Shown: positions 49,801-60,145 of the stretch, piece after piece
Layout: each line of letters opens with the position of its first letter
Numbering within the stretch: the stretch's first letter is position 1
Assembly: GCA_921293015.1 (NCBI GenBank)
Contig: OV121088.1
Location: 30,107,645 to 30,171,644 of the forward strand
Reading direction: 5' to 3'
Source: Phorcus lineatus
Taxonomy: Eukaryota > Mollusca > Gastropoda > Trochida > Trochidae
DNA: 64,000 bases
Notes under the pieces: model-generated
Database searches by the model: none
What the model saw: the letters and a program-made list of their open reading frames with translations, nothing else
What the model was told of the DNA's origin: nothing
Translations under genes and position numbers: made by a program

Positions 49801-52800
49801 AGTCTATTCTTAAAGGCTTAATCAACATCAACATCGTGATGACGTCCCAGGCTCCAATGTCGTCCTGCATCTCTGCGTTAAGAGATCATTTTAGAAATCC
49901 TTCCAAGCGACGGTCGTATGTCATAAAAGAGCCAAATGCACGTAAGTGTTCATCCATTTATCATTTCTTACTTTATTATACGTTTATACGTTTATATAGA
50001 ACGTTTATAAAATAGGAACACACTTTGACAGATCAATTAATCGCTCAAAACAAAATATAAGTAGCAATTTTATTAATTCTTCGAGTCTAAAAAATTTTGA
50101 GAGACCGTTAAGGATATTTATGCGTACTCATTGCAAATCTATTAAGACCGAACATTAGAAATTATAACCTTTGATATTATTTGTAAGATGTGTAATAGCG
50201 AAAATGAAGTCAGCTTCCTTTTGGAATGTGACATAAAAGTAAAACATGAAAATAAATTATTCACCTGTATCGTATACACTTACAAACAATTGATTAAGTT
50301 GTTTATGTCTGATGTCGTTGTACATTTATAGATACGCAAAATTTAGAAAAAAGGTAGCTCTAAAATGTCGATCTGCTATAAACTGAAAGTTAAATGTATG
50401 TATATTATAATGTACACTGAATCATCGTGATATTTTGTACATGCCCTGGTGGCCTACAAACTGAGAAATAGATTTCTTCTCTTCTGCTCTTGTGCAGAAA
50501 AAGATGTGATTTTCTTTGATTAAAGAAGACAACGAGAGGAAACATCAATTTGTTTTTTTAAAAAACAAATGAAAAACGAATCGCTCCTCCGTTTCTTACT
50601 CCGTTCAACGTAACGAAATTTCAATTTTTTTCATTATTCTTTCCCCATTTTTAGCTCATCTAGCCTGAAAGGCCCGTTGGGCTTGTGGCATGGCATGTTG
50701 TCCGGTTTCCGTTCGTCCGTCTATACACTTTAAATATTTCATCTGCTTGAATGGAACCATTAACTAAATAAATCAGACTCCTTGACTAATGAGGTTTTAA
50801 ATTTATAGATTTGGTGACCCTGTGATCTCTAAAGAGGATCACATATACCGAGCCCTGAAAACCTATGTTTATCTTTTTCACTAAATTATAGATAGCATGA
50901 TATGCTACAAAGCAAATTGCCCTATTTTTACATTTGTATTCTGTTGCAAATTTTACTGAAGGAAAGCAATGGACATCCCTGAATACGTGCAGCGATTTAT
51001 TTTACTGTAATGCAATGTTCTTAATGGGGAATCTAACAGCTTATAACTGTCAATCATAGATTAATGGTAAATAGTCGTAGTAGTTAGAATCAAACTAAAA
51101 ACGACACATTCTAAACTGTTATATGGACATATTAAGATACAAAACATTATTGAATACATATTTTAAACTTGTATTTGGTAATGCATTTTGAACTCGCTGT
51201 AATCGGTTTAACTGTGGTTTTGTAGCACTAGTCAGCAACGAGTTGCAATAGCAGTTTAGTCAAGACGAGAGAGAGAGTTCAAGAGTTATAGCAGATTCCT
51301 TTGTAAGATATTGGCGTATATGGCCAGTGTTTCTAAGTGACATAAAACATGTTTGAATGACCTGAGTCACATGAGAATCAAGTGAGAGATTTGAGTCAGT
51401 CATGACCCCAAGATCTCTTACTTAGTCACTGAAATGAATAATGGATTCATCAAAAGTGAACGAATCAATTTAACAAAGAGTTCGTTGTTTCTCTTGGCCA
51501 ACAAGCAAGCTTTCAGTCTTGGCAGAATTTAACTTGAGCCTGTAAATATACTTCCATGACTATATGTTACTGCAACAGACGCCGAGATCATCTATGTCAG
51601 ATTGGATGCTGCTGGGTTTGGAAGGAAGAACATGAGAATCATCAGTGTATTGAAGTGATTTTGTTCAATGATGAATCAAAGCTCCAAGACCGATTCCCAT
51701 AATGATCATCTGAGTTCTGTTGGTTAAGTAAGACGTGAACCATTGCAAAGCGGTTCCTTCGATACCAAAATCAGAGGCGAGACAACGATGAGTACTTGAT
51801 GATCAACTGTATCGAAAGCTGAACTAAGGCTAGCATTGTTAGGACTCCAACATTGCCACAATCAACCCCTAATCTCAGGTCATTTAGGACTTTGACGAGA
51901 GCTTGTACTGTGCTTGTAGCGGTAGGCAGACTGGAATTCATCATGCAGGTTCCTTCGTTGAAGATTTGCAGAGAGCCGGTCACAAACATTGGTTAGGACA
52001 TAAATGTCAAGTTTAACACAGGCCGATAGTTACTGAGTATGTCAGGATCAAGATTGGGAATATATAAAAGAAGTAATAAAACTAGATTTACTGTTGTTTT
52101 AGTCGTTTTAACCCTTATTGCTGTTTTCTGAAGATTATAATAACACAATAATTTTTATTGGTTCCTTCAGAACGACGCACATCTGTCTATTTTTCCAAAT
52201 CGGAAGTGATGTCTGTGAAGGATCGACCCCATCTGCGCATGCTCGGAAAAGATGAAGATTCTTTGAGCCTATGTGGAAAGAAAATGGAGTCCGTTATTAC
52301 AGAAAATATTGCAGATAGAATGATAAATCACCGATATCTTGAATTCTTTAAGCAAAAAGAGGTGAGTCGATTGATTTATAAAGGTTTATAAACCCGTCAC
52401 GTCCAAAATAAATAACATTAAAGGGTAGGTTGTATATGGATATGTTTGTTGAAATTTGATTAAAACAGTTTGTAAAAAATAATCAGACACTTTCATGATC
52501 AATTTTGTGAATTACTTTTGCTCGAGATCTCACATGAGTGGAACAGCAGCAGCGGAGCATAGGGCATTTTACATAGAAGTCAAAATAGTTATTATGCCAT
52601 ATTATTTTTGCATTTAATTCAAATTTTTCGCCTTGAGCATGTCTTTGGACGTGGAAAAGGCGCCATATAAATATCCACATTATGATTATTATTACTTAAA
52701 TTTCAATGTTTTGATTTATCGGATATAGGTCGACAAGCTCCGGCATTTATATTACTTTAAATTGCACCCTTCAAACCGTTTATAATCCAATCAAAAACAT

Positions 52801-53453
52801 GATGTTTACAAATACAAAGACAGTTATTCATAAAATGTTGAATAGCACAGCCAGAGACTCTATTACTTCTCATTTTTAAAAAAATCATTCATCTAAACCA
52901 TGAACGTTAAGGGTACTACCACACCAGTAACTAAGACAAATATCTATCTTATGTAAGGAATTATTTTTCTAACTTATTTCTTTTAAAATGTTGCCGTTTT
53001 AATCATGTTTTGGAAACACATACAATATTACATGTTTTCCTTCGCTATCAGATTGACAAAGTAATGGTCTTATGTAAAGAGCTTGACGTTGACGTCAAAA
53101 TGGATCTTGTCGGAGGAAAACTTCGACTCCAGGGCATAAAGACTGACGTAGAAACCGCTCAAAGAAGAATTCAGGAAATCATCCAGAAAACGGAATGGTG
53201 CGAGAACCAGAAAGCAAATGCAAGAGACATCGAGAAAACGGTCCAATGGTTCTTTATGTCGCCATCTAACCAAAAGTTAGCCTTCACATCCGTGAGTAAC
53301 ATGTGTATAGAGAAAGCTTTCACTAAGGGAATGGGGTCTTTTCCTCTCCACCTGGCTAACAAAACCGTAGTGTTGAATTTCAACGACATGACCCTCAGCC
53401 TGTCGCCTACAGAGTCGCTGCGATTGTTACGAGTGGTGCAGAGGAGGCTCTAG
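37104..53453 (+). CDS. Gene B: PARP14-like protein with KH series, three macro domains, KH and WWE, no PARP domain (16 exons)
   Basis: Exons joined by eye: 37104-37800, 38964-40421, 41070-41128, 41694-41921, 42438-42656, 44657-44711, 44858-44937, 45406-45636, 46237-46458, 47039-47114, 47851-47955, 48619-48678, 48979-49158, 49741-49941, 52171-52361, 53052-53453. Sum 4464 nt, 1487 residues plus TAG; phases match at all 15 junctions, all GT-AG. Domains: 7-residue repeat region (33-144), acidic linker, KH-like series (about 240-718), macro 1 (about 725-905), macro 2 (about 915-1100), macro 3 (about 1110-1290), KH (about 1300-1398), WWE (about 1415-1475). Human PARP14 has this order but continues into the catalytic ADP-ribosyltransferase domain; here a stop follows 12 residues after the WWE. 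Macro domains bind ADP-ribose, WWE binds poly-ADP-ribose units, KH domains bind RNA; the role as a reader/scaffold, perhaps in innate immunity, is inference. Confidence 0.9.
37200..37535 (+). repeat. Coding 21-bp tandem repeat in gene B
   Basis: Sixteen 21-bp units inside exon 1 encode heptads of two alternating kinds, DGMVTPS-like and DGMAALT-like, so the effective period is often 42 bp. Asp, Gly, Met, Thr and Ser dominate. The complement is also open over most of the array, an effect of the repeat and not a gene. Confidence 0.9.
38402..38444. repeat. 11-bp inverted repeat (hairpin)
   Basis: GACAGAGGTTG and CAACCTCTGTC in intron 1 of gene B. Confidence 0.6.
38964..40421 (+). CDS. Gene B exon 2, KH-like series
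   Basis: 1458-bp exon, acceptor GTTCCCAG, donor CCTG/GTAGGT, phase 1-1. Starts SLYRRKKSRR. Repeating units of about 70-90 residues end in strands such as GVVIVGDMSMVTKVAEDVLE and DLSGQGLDITKAKFEIQHIL, the v-x-l-x-G-x-x-x-v-x-x-A pattern of the PARP14 KH-like repeats. About five to six units fit. No RRM is visible in this protein. Confidence 0.85.
41070..41128 (+). CDS. Gene B exon 3, start of macro 1
   Basis: 59-bp exon, acceptor TAACAACAG, donor TTG/GTGAGT. Encodes FKAHINVIKGDISHQL, the first strand and the KGDI motif of macro domains. Confidence 0.85.
41694..41921 (+). CDS. Gene B exon 4, macro 1 middle
   Basis: 228-bp phase 0-0 exon. MDVIVNPVPNIHNLDRS has VNPVPN where macro domains have VNAAN, and the GGG-x-A loop is lost (RSVYSVLDDAGSL). 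LQPGEVAVTSGGKLRCKSIF is a typical core strand. Donor GAG/GTATTA is chosen over an earlier CAG/GTAGCA because only it keeps phase. Confidence 0.85.
41959..42289. mobile_element. Imperfect fold-back element with homopolymer centre
   Basis: AAGTGATATACATAAGGAAA on the left returns inverted as TTCCTTATGTATATCACTTC on the right; arms about 55 bp. Centre holds runs of A and C (42100-42146). In intron 4 of gene B. Confidence 0.65.
42438..42656 (+). CDS. Gene B exon 5, macro 1 end
   Basis: 219-bp phase 0-0 exon. SSIAFPALGCEEGGYPRVTA is a canonical macro FPALG loop; LINIVVDAKDSDTYD is the last strand. Donor GAT/GTAATG. Confidence 0.85.
43243..43375. mobile_element. Short element of AGACGTC palindromes
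   Basis: GGCTTAGACGTCTA (43287-43300) pairs with TAGACGTCTAAGCC (43316-43329); further ACGTC copies lie on both sides, and outer bases GCAGGC / GCCTGC are inverted. Likely a tiny MITE. Confidence 0.5.
44390..44575. mobile_element. Tigger/pogo-like MITE
   Basis: Right end, minus strand: CAGTGGCACCTCGCTTACCC followed by TATCCGGA motifs, close to the pogo/Tigger terminal pattern CAGTG-CCTCG-ATCCGGA, with TA outside. Left end (TCGAACTTCGTTTATTCGGA) is decayed. Confidence 0.5.
44657..44711 (+). CDS. Gene B exon 6, linker
   Basis: 55-bp exon, acceptor CATTTCAG, donor GAAT/GTAGGT. Encodes VFNNERNNRIIGTKHFKE; the VF start corresponds to VFSEVF in exon 10, at the end of macro 2. Confidence 0.75.
44858..44937 (+). 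CDS. Gene B exon 7, start of macro 2
   Basis: 80-bp exon, acceptor TTCTTACAG, donor AAG/GTATTG. GIRIVVQYGELADTK is the first macro strand; the KGDI motif is changed to YGEL. Confidence 0.8.
45110..45295 (-). mobile_element. tRNA-derived SINE in intron 7 of gene B
   Basis: Minus strand from about 45293: GGCGGTATAGCGCAGTGATT (A box) and GGGGTTTCGAATCCCGCC (B box), the spacing of a tRNA gene. The downstream body runs to about 45110. Acceptor stem pairing is poor for a tRNA, so a SINE head. Confidence 0.75.
45406..45636 (+). CDS. Gene B exon 8, macro 2 middle
   Basis: 231-bp phase 0-0 exon. ADALVNTTNQSLELSYGAVS keeps VN-x-x-N and an AVSASLLKAAG helix; LPGQLAVTDGWKLPCKNIYH is the core strand. 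It is the best-preserved ADP-ribose pocket of the three domains. Confidence 0.9.
46237..46458 (+). CDS. Gene B exon 9, macro 2 end
   Basis: 222-bp phase 0-0 exon, acceptor TTTTTCTCAG. TVAFPALGTGVLKYPSDVVA matches the macro FPALGTG phosphate loop exactly; IIIVLYHKDDLICK is the last strand. Confidence 0.9.
47039..47114 (+). CDS. Gene B exon 10, linker
   Basis: 76-bp exon, acceptor GATTGCAG, donor GAAG/GTACAT. Encodes VFSEVFEEDPDLKEDDKK, an acidic linker to macro 3; phase 0 in, phase 1 out. Confidence 0.8.
47411..47706. repeat. Two-copy 146-bp tandem duplication
   Basis: Copies start CTTTCAGT at 47411 and 47557, sharing GTATATGTAAAAAGTGGAAT and CTGTCGAACTAAATCTCTAA. Confidence 0.9.
47851..47955 (+). 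CDS. Gene B exon 11, start of macro 3
   Basis: 105-bp phase 1-1 exon, donor TCTG/GTAAGA. VQVTVKRGTLFQEETDAIVI with PTDNN in place of NAAN. Confidence 0.8.
48294..48443. repeat. Two-copy 75-bp tandem duplication
   Basis: TACAAATTGTTCTCAAACAC at 48294 and 48369 with nearly identical continuation. Confidence 0.9.
48619..48678 (+). CDS. Gene B exon 12, macro 3 helix
   Basis: 60-bp phase 1-1 exon, acceptor TATGTGCAG, donor AAAC/GTAAGC. Encodes DEYGKSLIRTCGHPLMQETK, the helix after the degenerate ligand loop. Confidence 0.8.
48979..49158 (+). CDS. Gene B exon 13, macro 3 core
   Basis: 180-bp phase 1-1 exon. KKSGGVLVSARPLPARKILF is the core strand; SKNKVRSLSIPHINA stands where FPAIGTG would be, so the phosphate loop is altered. 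Confidence 0.8.
49440..49503 (+). mobile_element. LINE 3' tail with (GATTT)n
   Basis: GGCCGAAATACTGAATAAAC followed by TGATTTGATTT repeats, the 3' end form of some mollusc non-LTR elements as I recall. Body not seen. Confidence 0.5.
49741..49941 (+). CDS. Gene B exon 14, macro 3 end
   Basis: 201-bp phase 1-1 exon, acceptor CTGTTTAG, donor GCAC/GTAAGT. GSVFAKALATAFTQRKSILK and LINIVMTSQAP-like strands end the fold (INIVMTS). Confidence 0.8.
50653..50960 (+). repeat. Interspersed repeat of the AGCTCAyCT...CGTCCGTC type
   Basis: AGCTCATCTAGCCTGAAAGG, GGGCTTGTGGCATGGC and GTTCGTCCGTC resemble a repeat common in bivalve genomes (from memory). Degraded; right end uncertain. Confidence 0.5.
51290..52020 (-). 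pseudogene. CR1/Jockey-like LINE reverse-transcriptase remnant in intron 14 of gene B
   Basis: Minus-strand pieces read TATSTVQALVKVLNDLRLGV, DFGIEGTALQWF-like (frameshifted), LTNRTQM-like, KLNSAKTESLLVG-like and VRDLGVMTDSNLSL. These follow RT order, with stops and frameshifts. Dead copy. Confidence 0.8.
52171..52361 (+). CDS. Gene B exon 15, linker before C-terminal KH
   Basis: 191-bp exon, acceptor GTTCCTTCAG, donor GAG/GTGAGT. SLSLCGKKMESVITENIADR corresponds to VVSVCSSSEDTNNRVHQKLE in gene A exon 19. Confidence 0.8.
52610..52696 (+). mobile_element. LINE/SINE 3' end with (ATT)n
   Basis: CGCCTTGAGCATGTCTTTGG and AAAAGGCGCCATATAAATAT leading to ATTATTATT, a tail form seen across invertebrate SINE/LINE pairs. 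Confidence 0.55.
53052..53453 (+). CDS. Gene B exon 16, KH plus WWE and stop
   Basis: 402-bp terminal exon. DVDVKMDLVGGKLRLQGIKT and QRRIQEIIQKTEW form the KH unit; EKTVQWFFMSPSNQKLAFTS, then NMCIEKAFTKG and KTVVLNFNDMTLSL fit a WWE domain (QW, iE-x-A, v-x-F-x-x-M). TAG at 53451. No HxT or YGxGxYF motif of a PARP domain is visible downstream in the window. Confidence 0.85.
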   Translation: MDKVMVLCKELDVDVKMDLVGGKLRLQGIKTDVETAQRRIQEIIQKTEWCENQKANARDIEKTVQWFFMSPSNQKLAFTSVSNMCIEKAFTKGMGSFPLHLANKTVVLNFNDMTLSLSPTESLRLLRVVQRRL

Positions 53454-53937
53454 TAGTATTCAAGCATAATCAAGTGGAAATGATATTACCCCAGCTAAAT
53501 CTTAATCTCTGTTGGATGAAACTTTTCTCTTTCATAACCCGTGTTTTGAAAGTTCTGGATACGCACCGGAAATACATGTCCTTCCTGCTCATTGTGGATA
53601 CATGAGATGCAAATCGGGAGCTTTGAGTAAGTTTGGAAAGCTGGCCGGGGATCAGGAACTTATTAGACACAATCTCTTTGAAACCAGAGAGAACCTACCA
53701 CACGTTTTCGCTGTGTTTCCAATCATGTAGTGCTACCATCGTATCATGTTATCGTTCACCTTCAAAGGGGCGGTAGAATATGAAAACATGTCTTATGTGT
53801 TATAGGCTGGAAATGTTACCCCCATAGAACAGTATTCAGATAAAAAACGCATCGAGGTACAAGTGATACACGTAGGTTTTCTGTAAATGCAAGATGATTG
53901 AGACTATGCTTAGAAAAAGAAGAAGAAGAAGAAGTTC

Positions 53938-54236
53938 TTGTTAACATCGTTTACTAGTGCTACAATTTTAATTGCCGAAATGTTGCTCACTGAATCTGCA
54001 AATGTGTTTGTGAGTCTTGTACTGTTATTTTCTGAAGCTGTAAATGTGCAGTTTGATGTTGCAGGGTTGCTTACTGAAGCTGCAAATGTGTATGTTATTG
54101 TAGGGTTGCTTACTGAAGCTGCAAATGTGTATGTTATTGTAGGGTTGCTTACTGAATCTGCAAATGTGTAAGTTATTGTATGGTTGCTTACTGAAGCTGC
54201 AAATGTGTATGTTATTGTAGGGCTGCTTACTGAAGC

Positions 54237-54267
<31 letters not shown>

Positions 54268-54600
54268 AGAAGGGTTGCTTCCTGAAGCTAAAGATATGTA
54301 TGTTATTGTTGTAGGGTTGCTCACTGAATCTCCAAATGTGTTGTACTCTTACTCTCTGAAGCTGTTAATGTGCAGTTTAATGTGGCAGGGTTGCTTACTG
54401 AAGCTGCAAATGTGTATGTTGTTATTGTAGGGTTGCTTACTGAAGCTGCAAATATGTATGTTCTTGTAGGGTTGCTTAGTGAAGTTGTAAATGTGTATTT
54501 GTATATTAGGGTTGCTTACTGAAGCTGCAAATGCGTATGATATTGTTGTAGGGTTGCTACCTGAAGCTGGAAATGTGTTTATTGTTACTGTACCGTTGCA
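53938..54600. repeat. 39-bp minisatellite past gene B
   Basis: Around a dozen units of TGCTTACTGAAGCTGCAAAT plus GTGTATGTTATTGTAGGGT, interrupted by a TA run at 54238-54260. Open in both directions over parts, not coding. Confidence 0.9.
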
Positions 54601-55439
54601 TATTGTGTTTGAAAAAACTGTATAGTTTTTGTTATTATATTGTTCTTTAATGCTACAATTTTGTACGTTATATTTCATTCATGTTTTAATTGTTTAAAAC
54701 AAAATGTTGCTCAATGATGATTCTACAAAATTATTTTGTTCAATATTTTTGAACGCTGCTCACTTACATTACAAATGTGTACGTCACGTTCGCAACTGTT
54801 GGACATTGATAGTGCATTTGTGTCACTATTTGTGTTACCGTTGCTCGATGATACAACATTGTATGTTATTTGTTGTAAAGTCAACATTGCCTCTTTATAT
54901 GTCATTTGTGTATTGTTCATGTACTTGTTGTACAAATACACATTATAGTATAATACTTTATGTGTAGTAACAAACCAAATGAAATATTAGGAACTTTTTA
55001 CTTTCTGTGGTAGATTGTGTTTTATCCAAAGTTCTAGTTTGTTTCATAATTCCAATTAGATATTACATATAGTTTCAGAAACATCATTGCAAATAGTAGA
55101 GAAATCAGTATCGGTACGAATTATTCTTAAAAGTTCCTTTATTGTATACGCGATTTTTAAGAATAAAATCTGCAATAAAAATCAAGACGTTTAACATCCT
55201 TCAGACCATGTCTCTAGTAGTTAAAAATCTTATGCCAGCCAAATGTACATTTATAAAAAAATATCATCTTATTTTTTTCACCTTTGTCAAGCCTCTCATT
55301 CTTTGAAATCATTACATAAGATATAGTCTTGTACATTTTGCATACTTCATTATATTCATTTGGATAACGCTGCTGTGAAAATTATATTACAGAATGATTC
55401 TTGTCCCTTTAGTTTTATATTTGTTGGATCCGGTAAGAA

Positions 55440-56460
55440 GAGAAGTAAGTTGTTATAATCTGATAATGTCCCCATAAAATATGTTAAAATGTTTATCTCT
55501 TGGAAGGGCCTTTATTTGCCATTCACCCTAAAAATGGAAGGATTTTCAAAAATAAGATTCCCCTATAAGTGTTCTGGAAGAATATAATTAATATTACGCA
55601 TTTCAAACTGCTGTGTTTTATAAAATATGTTCCAACGGTTATTTTACCAATCAGTGTTATGTTTCTTTGATCTCCATGCTGCTAAATATCTTTTAATTTC
55701 TTCTAGTCTTTTTCTGTTATTATCACCTATCATCAACTTTGGGATGAATTTGAATACTAAATCTTCAAAATCCACAGCATACCATTCATTTATCAAACTT
55801 GTTCACTGTCATCCCAATTGCTATTTTTTTGACAATATTTGTTTCTAAACCTGCCATCTTATTCAAAGTATTCATGATTTCAATAGCTATATGTAAGCTA
55901 TCATCTATGCCTACAAGGAATATCATCAAGATAATGCCCTTATTTGTAATCTTTATTCTTTAATGAGAGTGCCTTATCATTATTTCTTATCATACATCCC
56001 AAGATTTCAGCTACAAAGAGGAACTAATATGGCAAGATGTGATCACCCTGCCTAAAACCACTTGTGAAACACACAGGAATATGTGTGATAGGCTAGTCGT
56101 TTACATTTTGTATTATTAGTGACCAAAAACCTAAATTTGAAGGGCTGAATTGAGTCCTTATAAACGTATATACAGTTGTCCAGGAATTTGTCTTTGTTTC
56201 AAACATGGTGTGATATAATAATCCTGTATTTCCACTGATGGTTCTACATGGATCTTTTTCAGATCTTTTTGATTCCCATGTATTGAAAAATCTAAAGTCT
56301 TTTTAAAACGATTTAATACAAGATTGAATTCCTATAAACACGTTTAGAATTATAATCGGGTTTAAGAATATTAACATAATTCAATATTTTTGAAGGCTAA
56401 TTTTTCCATTGTTAAAACTTTTTAGATTTCTATTTTTGTATTTCACATTTTTAAGATGAT
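55440..56460 (-). pseudogene. LINE-1-like reverse-transcriptase remnant
   Basis: Minus strand gives GFRQGDHILPY and AEILGCMIR (family GxRQGDPLSPYLF...AEIL), ALSLKNKDYK, a decayed YADD region, KLKDI-like and RNITLIGKI. The order is that of L1/Tx1-type RTs; many stops. Confidence 0.75.
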
Positions 56461-56719
56461 GCAAATCAATTGTCATGTCTTGTATTTGACTACATGTATG
56501 ACAGAACATACGATGAAATATCGCTTGATATTACACAATCGTCACCTCCTGTGAGACTTAGTTTTGGATAATAAATCTATATAATCAATTACATAGTTGA
56601 TATGAATCTGATACAGTGTACAGCTTGAAGCATTCATAAAATATCTATATTCAGCACCTGAATCCAATTGGCGAATCGAATAGTGTAAATAATAGAAACA
56701 CTTGCATAAATCATCAATG

Positions 56720-56750
<31 letters not shown>

Positions 56751-56879
56751 TTTGCATTTTATTGAAATCACTTCATATATAAACCACTATCCCTTTTATG
56801 ACTATGTAGTACTGGTATGTAGTATGGTTGTCCATTCGTCTTGAAGTATTTGATTAGTGAACAGTGTCATATTTAGAGA

Positions 56880-57017
56880 TTATTACCCGAGGAAGTGTGT
56901 CATTTGACTTTTACGAAACGAGTGTGAATTTTTGTATTACCCGAGCGAGAGCGAGGGTTACACACAAAATCACACGAGTTTCGTAAAAGTCATATGACAC
57001 ACTTCCGAGTGTAATAA
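56880..57017. mobile_element. Fold-back repeat with 48-bp arms
   Basis: GGAAGTGTGTCATTTGACTT and ACGAAACGAGTGTGA on the left, inverted as TCACACGAGTTTCGTAAAAG and CATATGACACACTTCC on the right. About 7 mismatches in 48; centre is ACCCGAGCGAGAGCGAGGGT. Confidence 0.8.
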
Positions 57018-57019
57018 TT

Positions 57020-60000
57020 TCTTTATTACCGATTCTAGTTAATCTCAGACGCATGGAAATTTTCCGAAAACCGCCTGTTCCCCTTGCGACGGCCCGCTAT
57101 ACTGACGTCATGAACAATGGTTTTATGACGTCACAGACGACGATCTACGGTAACTCGCGCTGAAACAATCGTTACTAGGCAAAAGTAATATGTGCACATG
57201 TGCTAATATTGAAAATATGTCACCACTTATGACTTACCATATTGGTAATTAGAAAGATATATACATACTAGTCAGAGTAACAATTTCCATTTAATCAAAG
57301 GTGTAAGCAACGTTTGAGATCAGTTGGGATTCCCAATTAATCTTCAAACATTGTAGATCGGTAACCGCGCATATTTGTTGCAATGCTTTATTACAAGAAA
57401 GCCGTTTATGTGTGAAGATAACGATGCGTTTAATGTTAAAAACAGAAATCATAGAGCCAATCAGTTGATGTGCTAAGGTGTTTAGGCAGAATAATTAAAA
57501 AAACCATTTGTAACAGAAAACCTCAATTATGTAGTGTTGGAATGAACATCAGTTAATTGATCACTGCATTTACACAACAATAAAATAATGTTAATGTTAA
57601 CTGACGATGTTAGCCATTAAGCGGGCTAATTGTTAATATCAGGAATAAAATGAATGTAAAAACTATAGTTTTAGGATCATTGAGTGAAATGGAACAAGTA
57701 TATTATTGTGTCATGAGTGATGAAAAATACCCCCAACGCTCCGTTGATCCAGAAAAAATAACAAGTATTTTTTGTTGTTAAGGTTAATGAAATAGTAACC
57801 TCGGGTCCCCGTTTATACCCAATTTATACCTAATGTGTGTTTGCTTTTCGATGCAGTGTAATTTGTATGTGTAACTCCACCAAACATTCTCCAGGAGCGA
57901 TGGAATCATAAACATATTGAAATTAAGTGCAATAAATCCTAATATGGATATATCATTTTATTGAGACGCCCATAAAATGCCCTTTCTACAATGTTCTCGT
58001 CGATTATTTATCAAGTTAGTTTCTGTTTGAATATCATAGATGTTACAGCTGGCTCACTTTTTCAGAAGACAGCCTTTTCTAATGAAGATCAATTCTAAAA
58101 CTCGAATTCCTTCATTGTACATTAATGTCATATTAAAAATCGCAATGGCAGTCAAGGTTAGATTACATACGACTACATGTTAATCGTATATTTAGAATCA
58201 ATAGTTTTTAGTTTCCAATTTAAAGTGCAAAATCAATAATTGTGATGTTATATTTTAACAATCATATTTCCACATGTGACGTTTGATCAATTTAAACATG
58301 TATATTGTACTTTGTTAATAAACTGCTTCCTCACTTCTGTTGCAGTTTGTGTTAAAACAATCAAAACGGTCTACGGAATCTGAAGAATATTCTCACAATA
58401 AACACCGTGACGTAACCATAATGAAAAAGAACACGTGTTTTTTGTTTGGGGGGCGGCATTTTATGACATCATCAGTTTATGTTTACAGGTTGCCATAAAC
58501 CAAGAATGTCATACCCAGGCATGCCGTTAAACATTTGAAGCGCTCGTAAAATATCAATCACGACACTATAAGACCATTTAAACCAACTAGACACTAGACG
58601 TATGGATGTGTTTAAGAGCCGTGGAGTGGTGCAGGAATATGCAACCTATGACTGATACGTTCGCTTAAAATTCGCATAACGAAGTTAATGTTTTAACCCC
58701 TAAAAATTCGTAGCATGTGTATAATGACGGCCGAATTTTCCTTTGACTGTAATCGAAAGTTTAGACGGAAAGTGGTGTGAGATTGTTTCTTGTTGACTTA
58801 AGCTTCTACCCTTTATTCGAATGATAAAACTAGACCGACGTTTATTCTTGATTTCAGAAAAAGGTTAATGTAGAACATAACTGGAATTCAATAGCATTAA
58901 TACACATAGAAAAGCATTTTGAAAACACAACAACGTTTAAATATCTATATCCTTAAGTATACCCAGAATGCTTCTTTTGAGGCATTGCCTGTCCGCTTTA
59001 AGATGACCAGATCAATTTTAATTTGTTAAAAAAGGGTTAAAGAAGAGTAAACCCAAAAAGCAATATTTGTTTGAATATAATTTTTAAGGCTAAAATATGA
59101 TTTACCTTGAAAAGATCGATTTCTAAAGCAATAATTTTTTTAGTTGTTTACTATGACAGGAAATAATAAAATATCATATTGAAGGTGCTTCAAATGAAAC
59201 AGTTTGAAGGTATAGCACTATAGAAAAGGGACGTATGCGGTCCCATTCACAAGGTATGATGATTTGAAAAAGTATTCTAACCAGATTAGTTCATGGTTCA
59301 TTAAAGGCAACGTGAAATCTATTTCGGATAGCCCTTGGTTAATGTTTTAGGGATATTTCGTCTCCCGATTATATCTTAAAGGCATAGCTTTGATCAGTTG
59401 AATAACTTAAAACATGTGGCTGATTATAATTTATGTTGAAGGGATTTATTTCAAGATAGTGTTGAAATATTTACTAATGGTATATATATTCTCCTAACGT
59501 ACATTGTGTATAAATACATAACCTGTTGTTAAAGATTCGGGCAGACGAAAGAAATGACATGTTCATATTTAAAAATATCGGATTTTGTCTTTTATACTTT
59601 AATACTCTTATATATCTTTTAGATGTTTTATTGTTGTCATCTTTTAGTACTTCACATGACAGCCGTTTTCAAAATGTAACTTATTCATACATACAGCTGT
59701 ATGTATGCAGTCAAAATCTTCTTTAGAAATTTAATTTCTTTAAGACCTTACATGCAAGTTGAACATAATATTAAATTCCATATTTTATGAAAAAAGAAGA
59801 TTATTTGAATACATATTGAATCGCCATTTGACCACTGACGATATCGGTCTCAATATTATCAAGACATTAAATCAAAACCGTGACTGTGTAACCACTGCAC
59901 GGGGCAAAACCATTCAAATGATATATTAGACCATTAATTACTTGCAAGTGGCGATAGGAGCTTTGTTACGTAAAACCGGACGTTCATCACTGTCCTGTAC

Positions 60001-60076
60001 AATGTAATGGTATACATGTATATTACATACACATTGATATATTGTTTGAATCATGTAACATTATTATCCTTGAACG
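57020..60076. other. Intergenic, nothing recognised
   Basis: AT-rich; no frame with coding character, no clear repeat copy. CGTCA-rich stretch at 57095-57140. Confidence 0.5.
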
Positions 60077-60084
60077 TATATAAG
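60077..60084 (+). promoter_or_regulatory. TATA box of gene C
   Basis: TATATAAG about 30 bases before the likely transcription start near 60105-60110. It precedes a short non-coding exon ending at the good donor CAA/GTGAGT (60146). Confidence 0.6.
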
Positions 60085-60106
60085 CATCGGTGTCTTCTTC
60101 ACTACA

Positions 60107-60145
60107 ACATATCACATAGAGTGTACATCGTTGAGGAACAAACAA
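60107..60145 (+). other. Gene C 5' UTR exon
   Basis: Start estimated from the TATA box; end set by donor ACAA/GTGAGT. The intron runs to the acceptor at 60437. Confidence 0.5.

Noticed and set aside
53512..53730. 72-codon frame just past the gene B stop
   Set aside because: Looked for a PARP domain here; none of its motifs are present, so treated as 3' UTR.
53938..54678. Several frames on both strands with LTEAANVYVIV-like repeats
   Set aside because: Caused by the 39-bp minisatellite.
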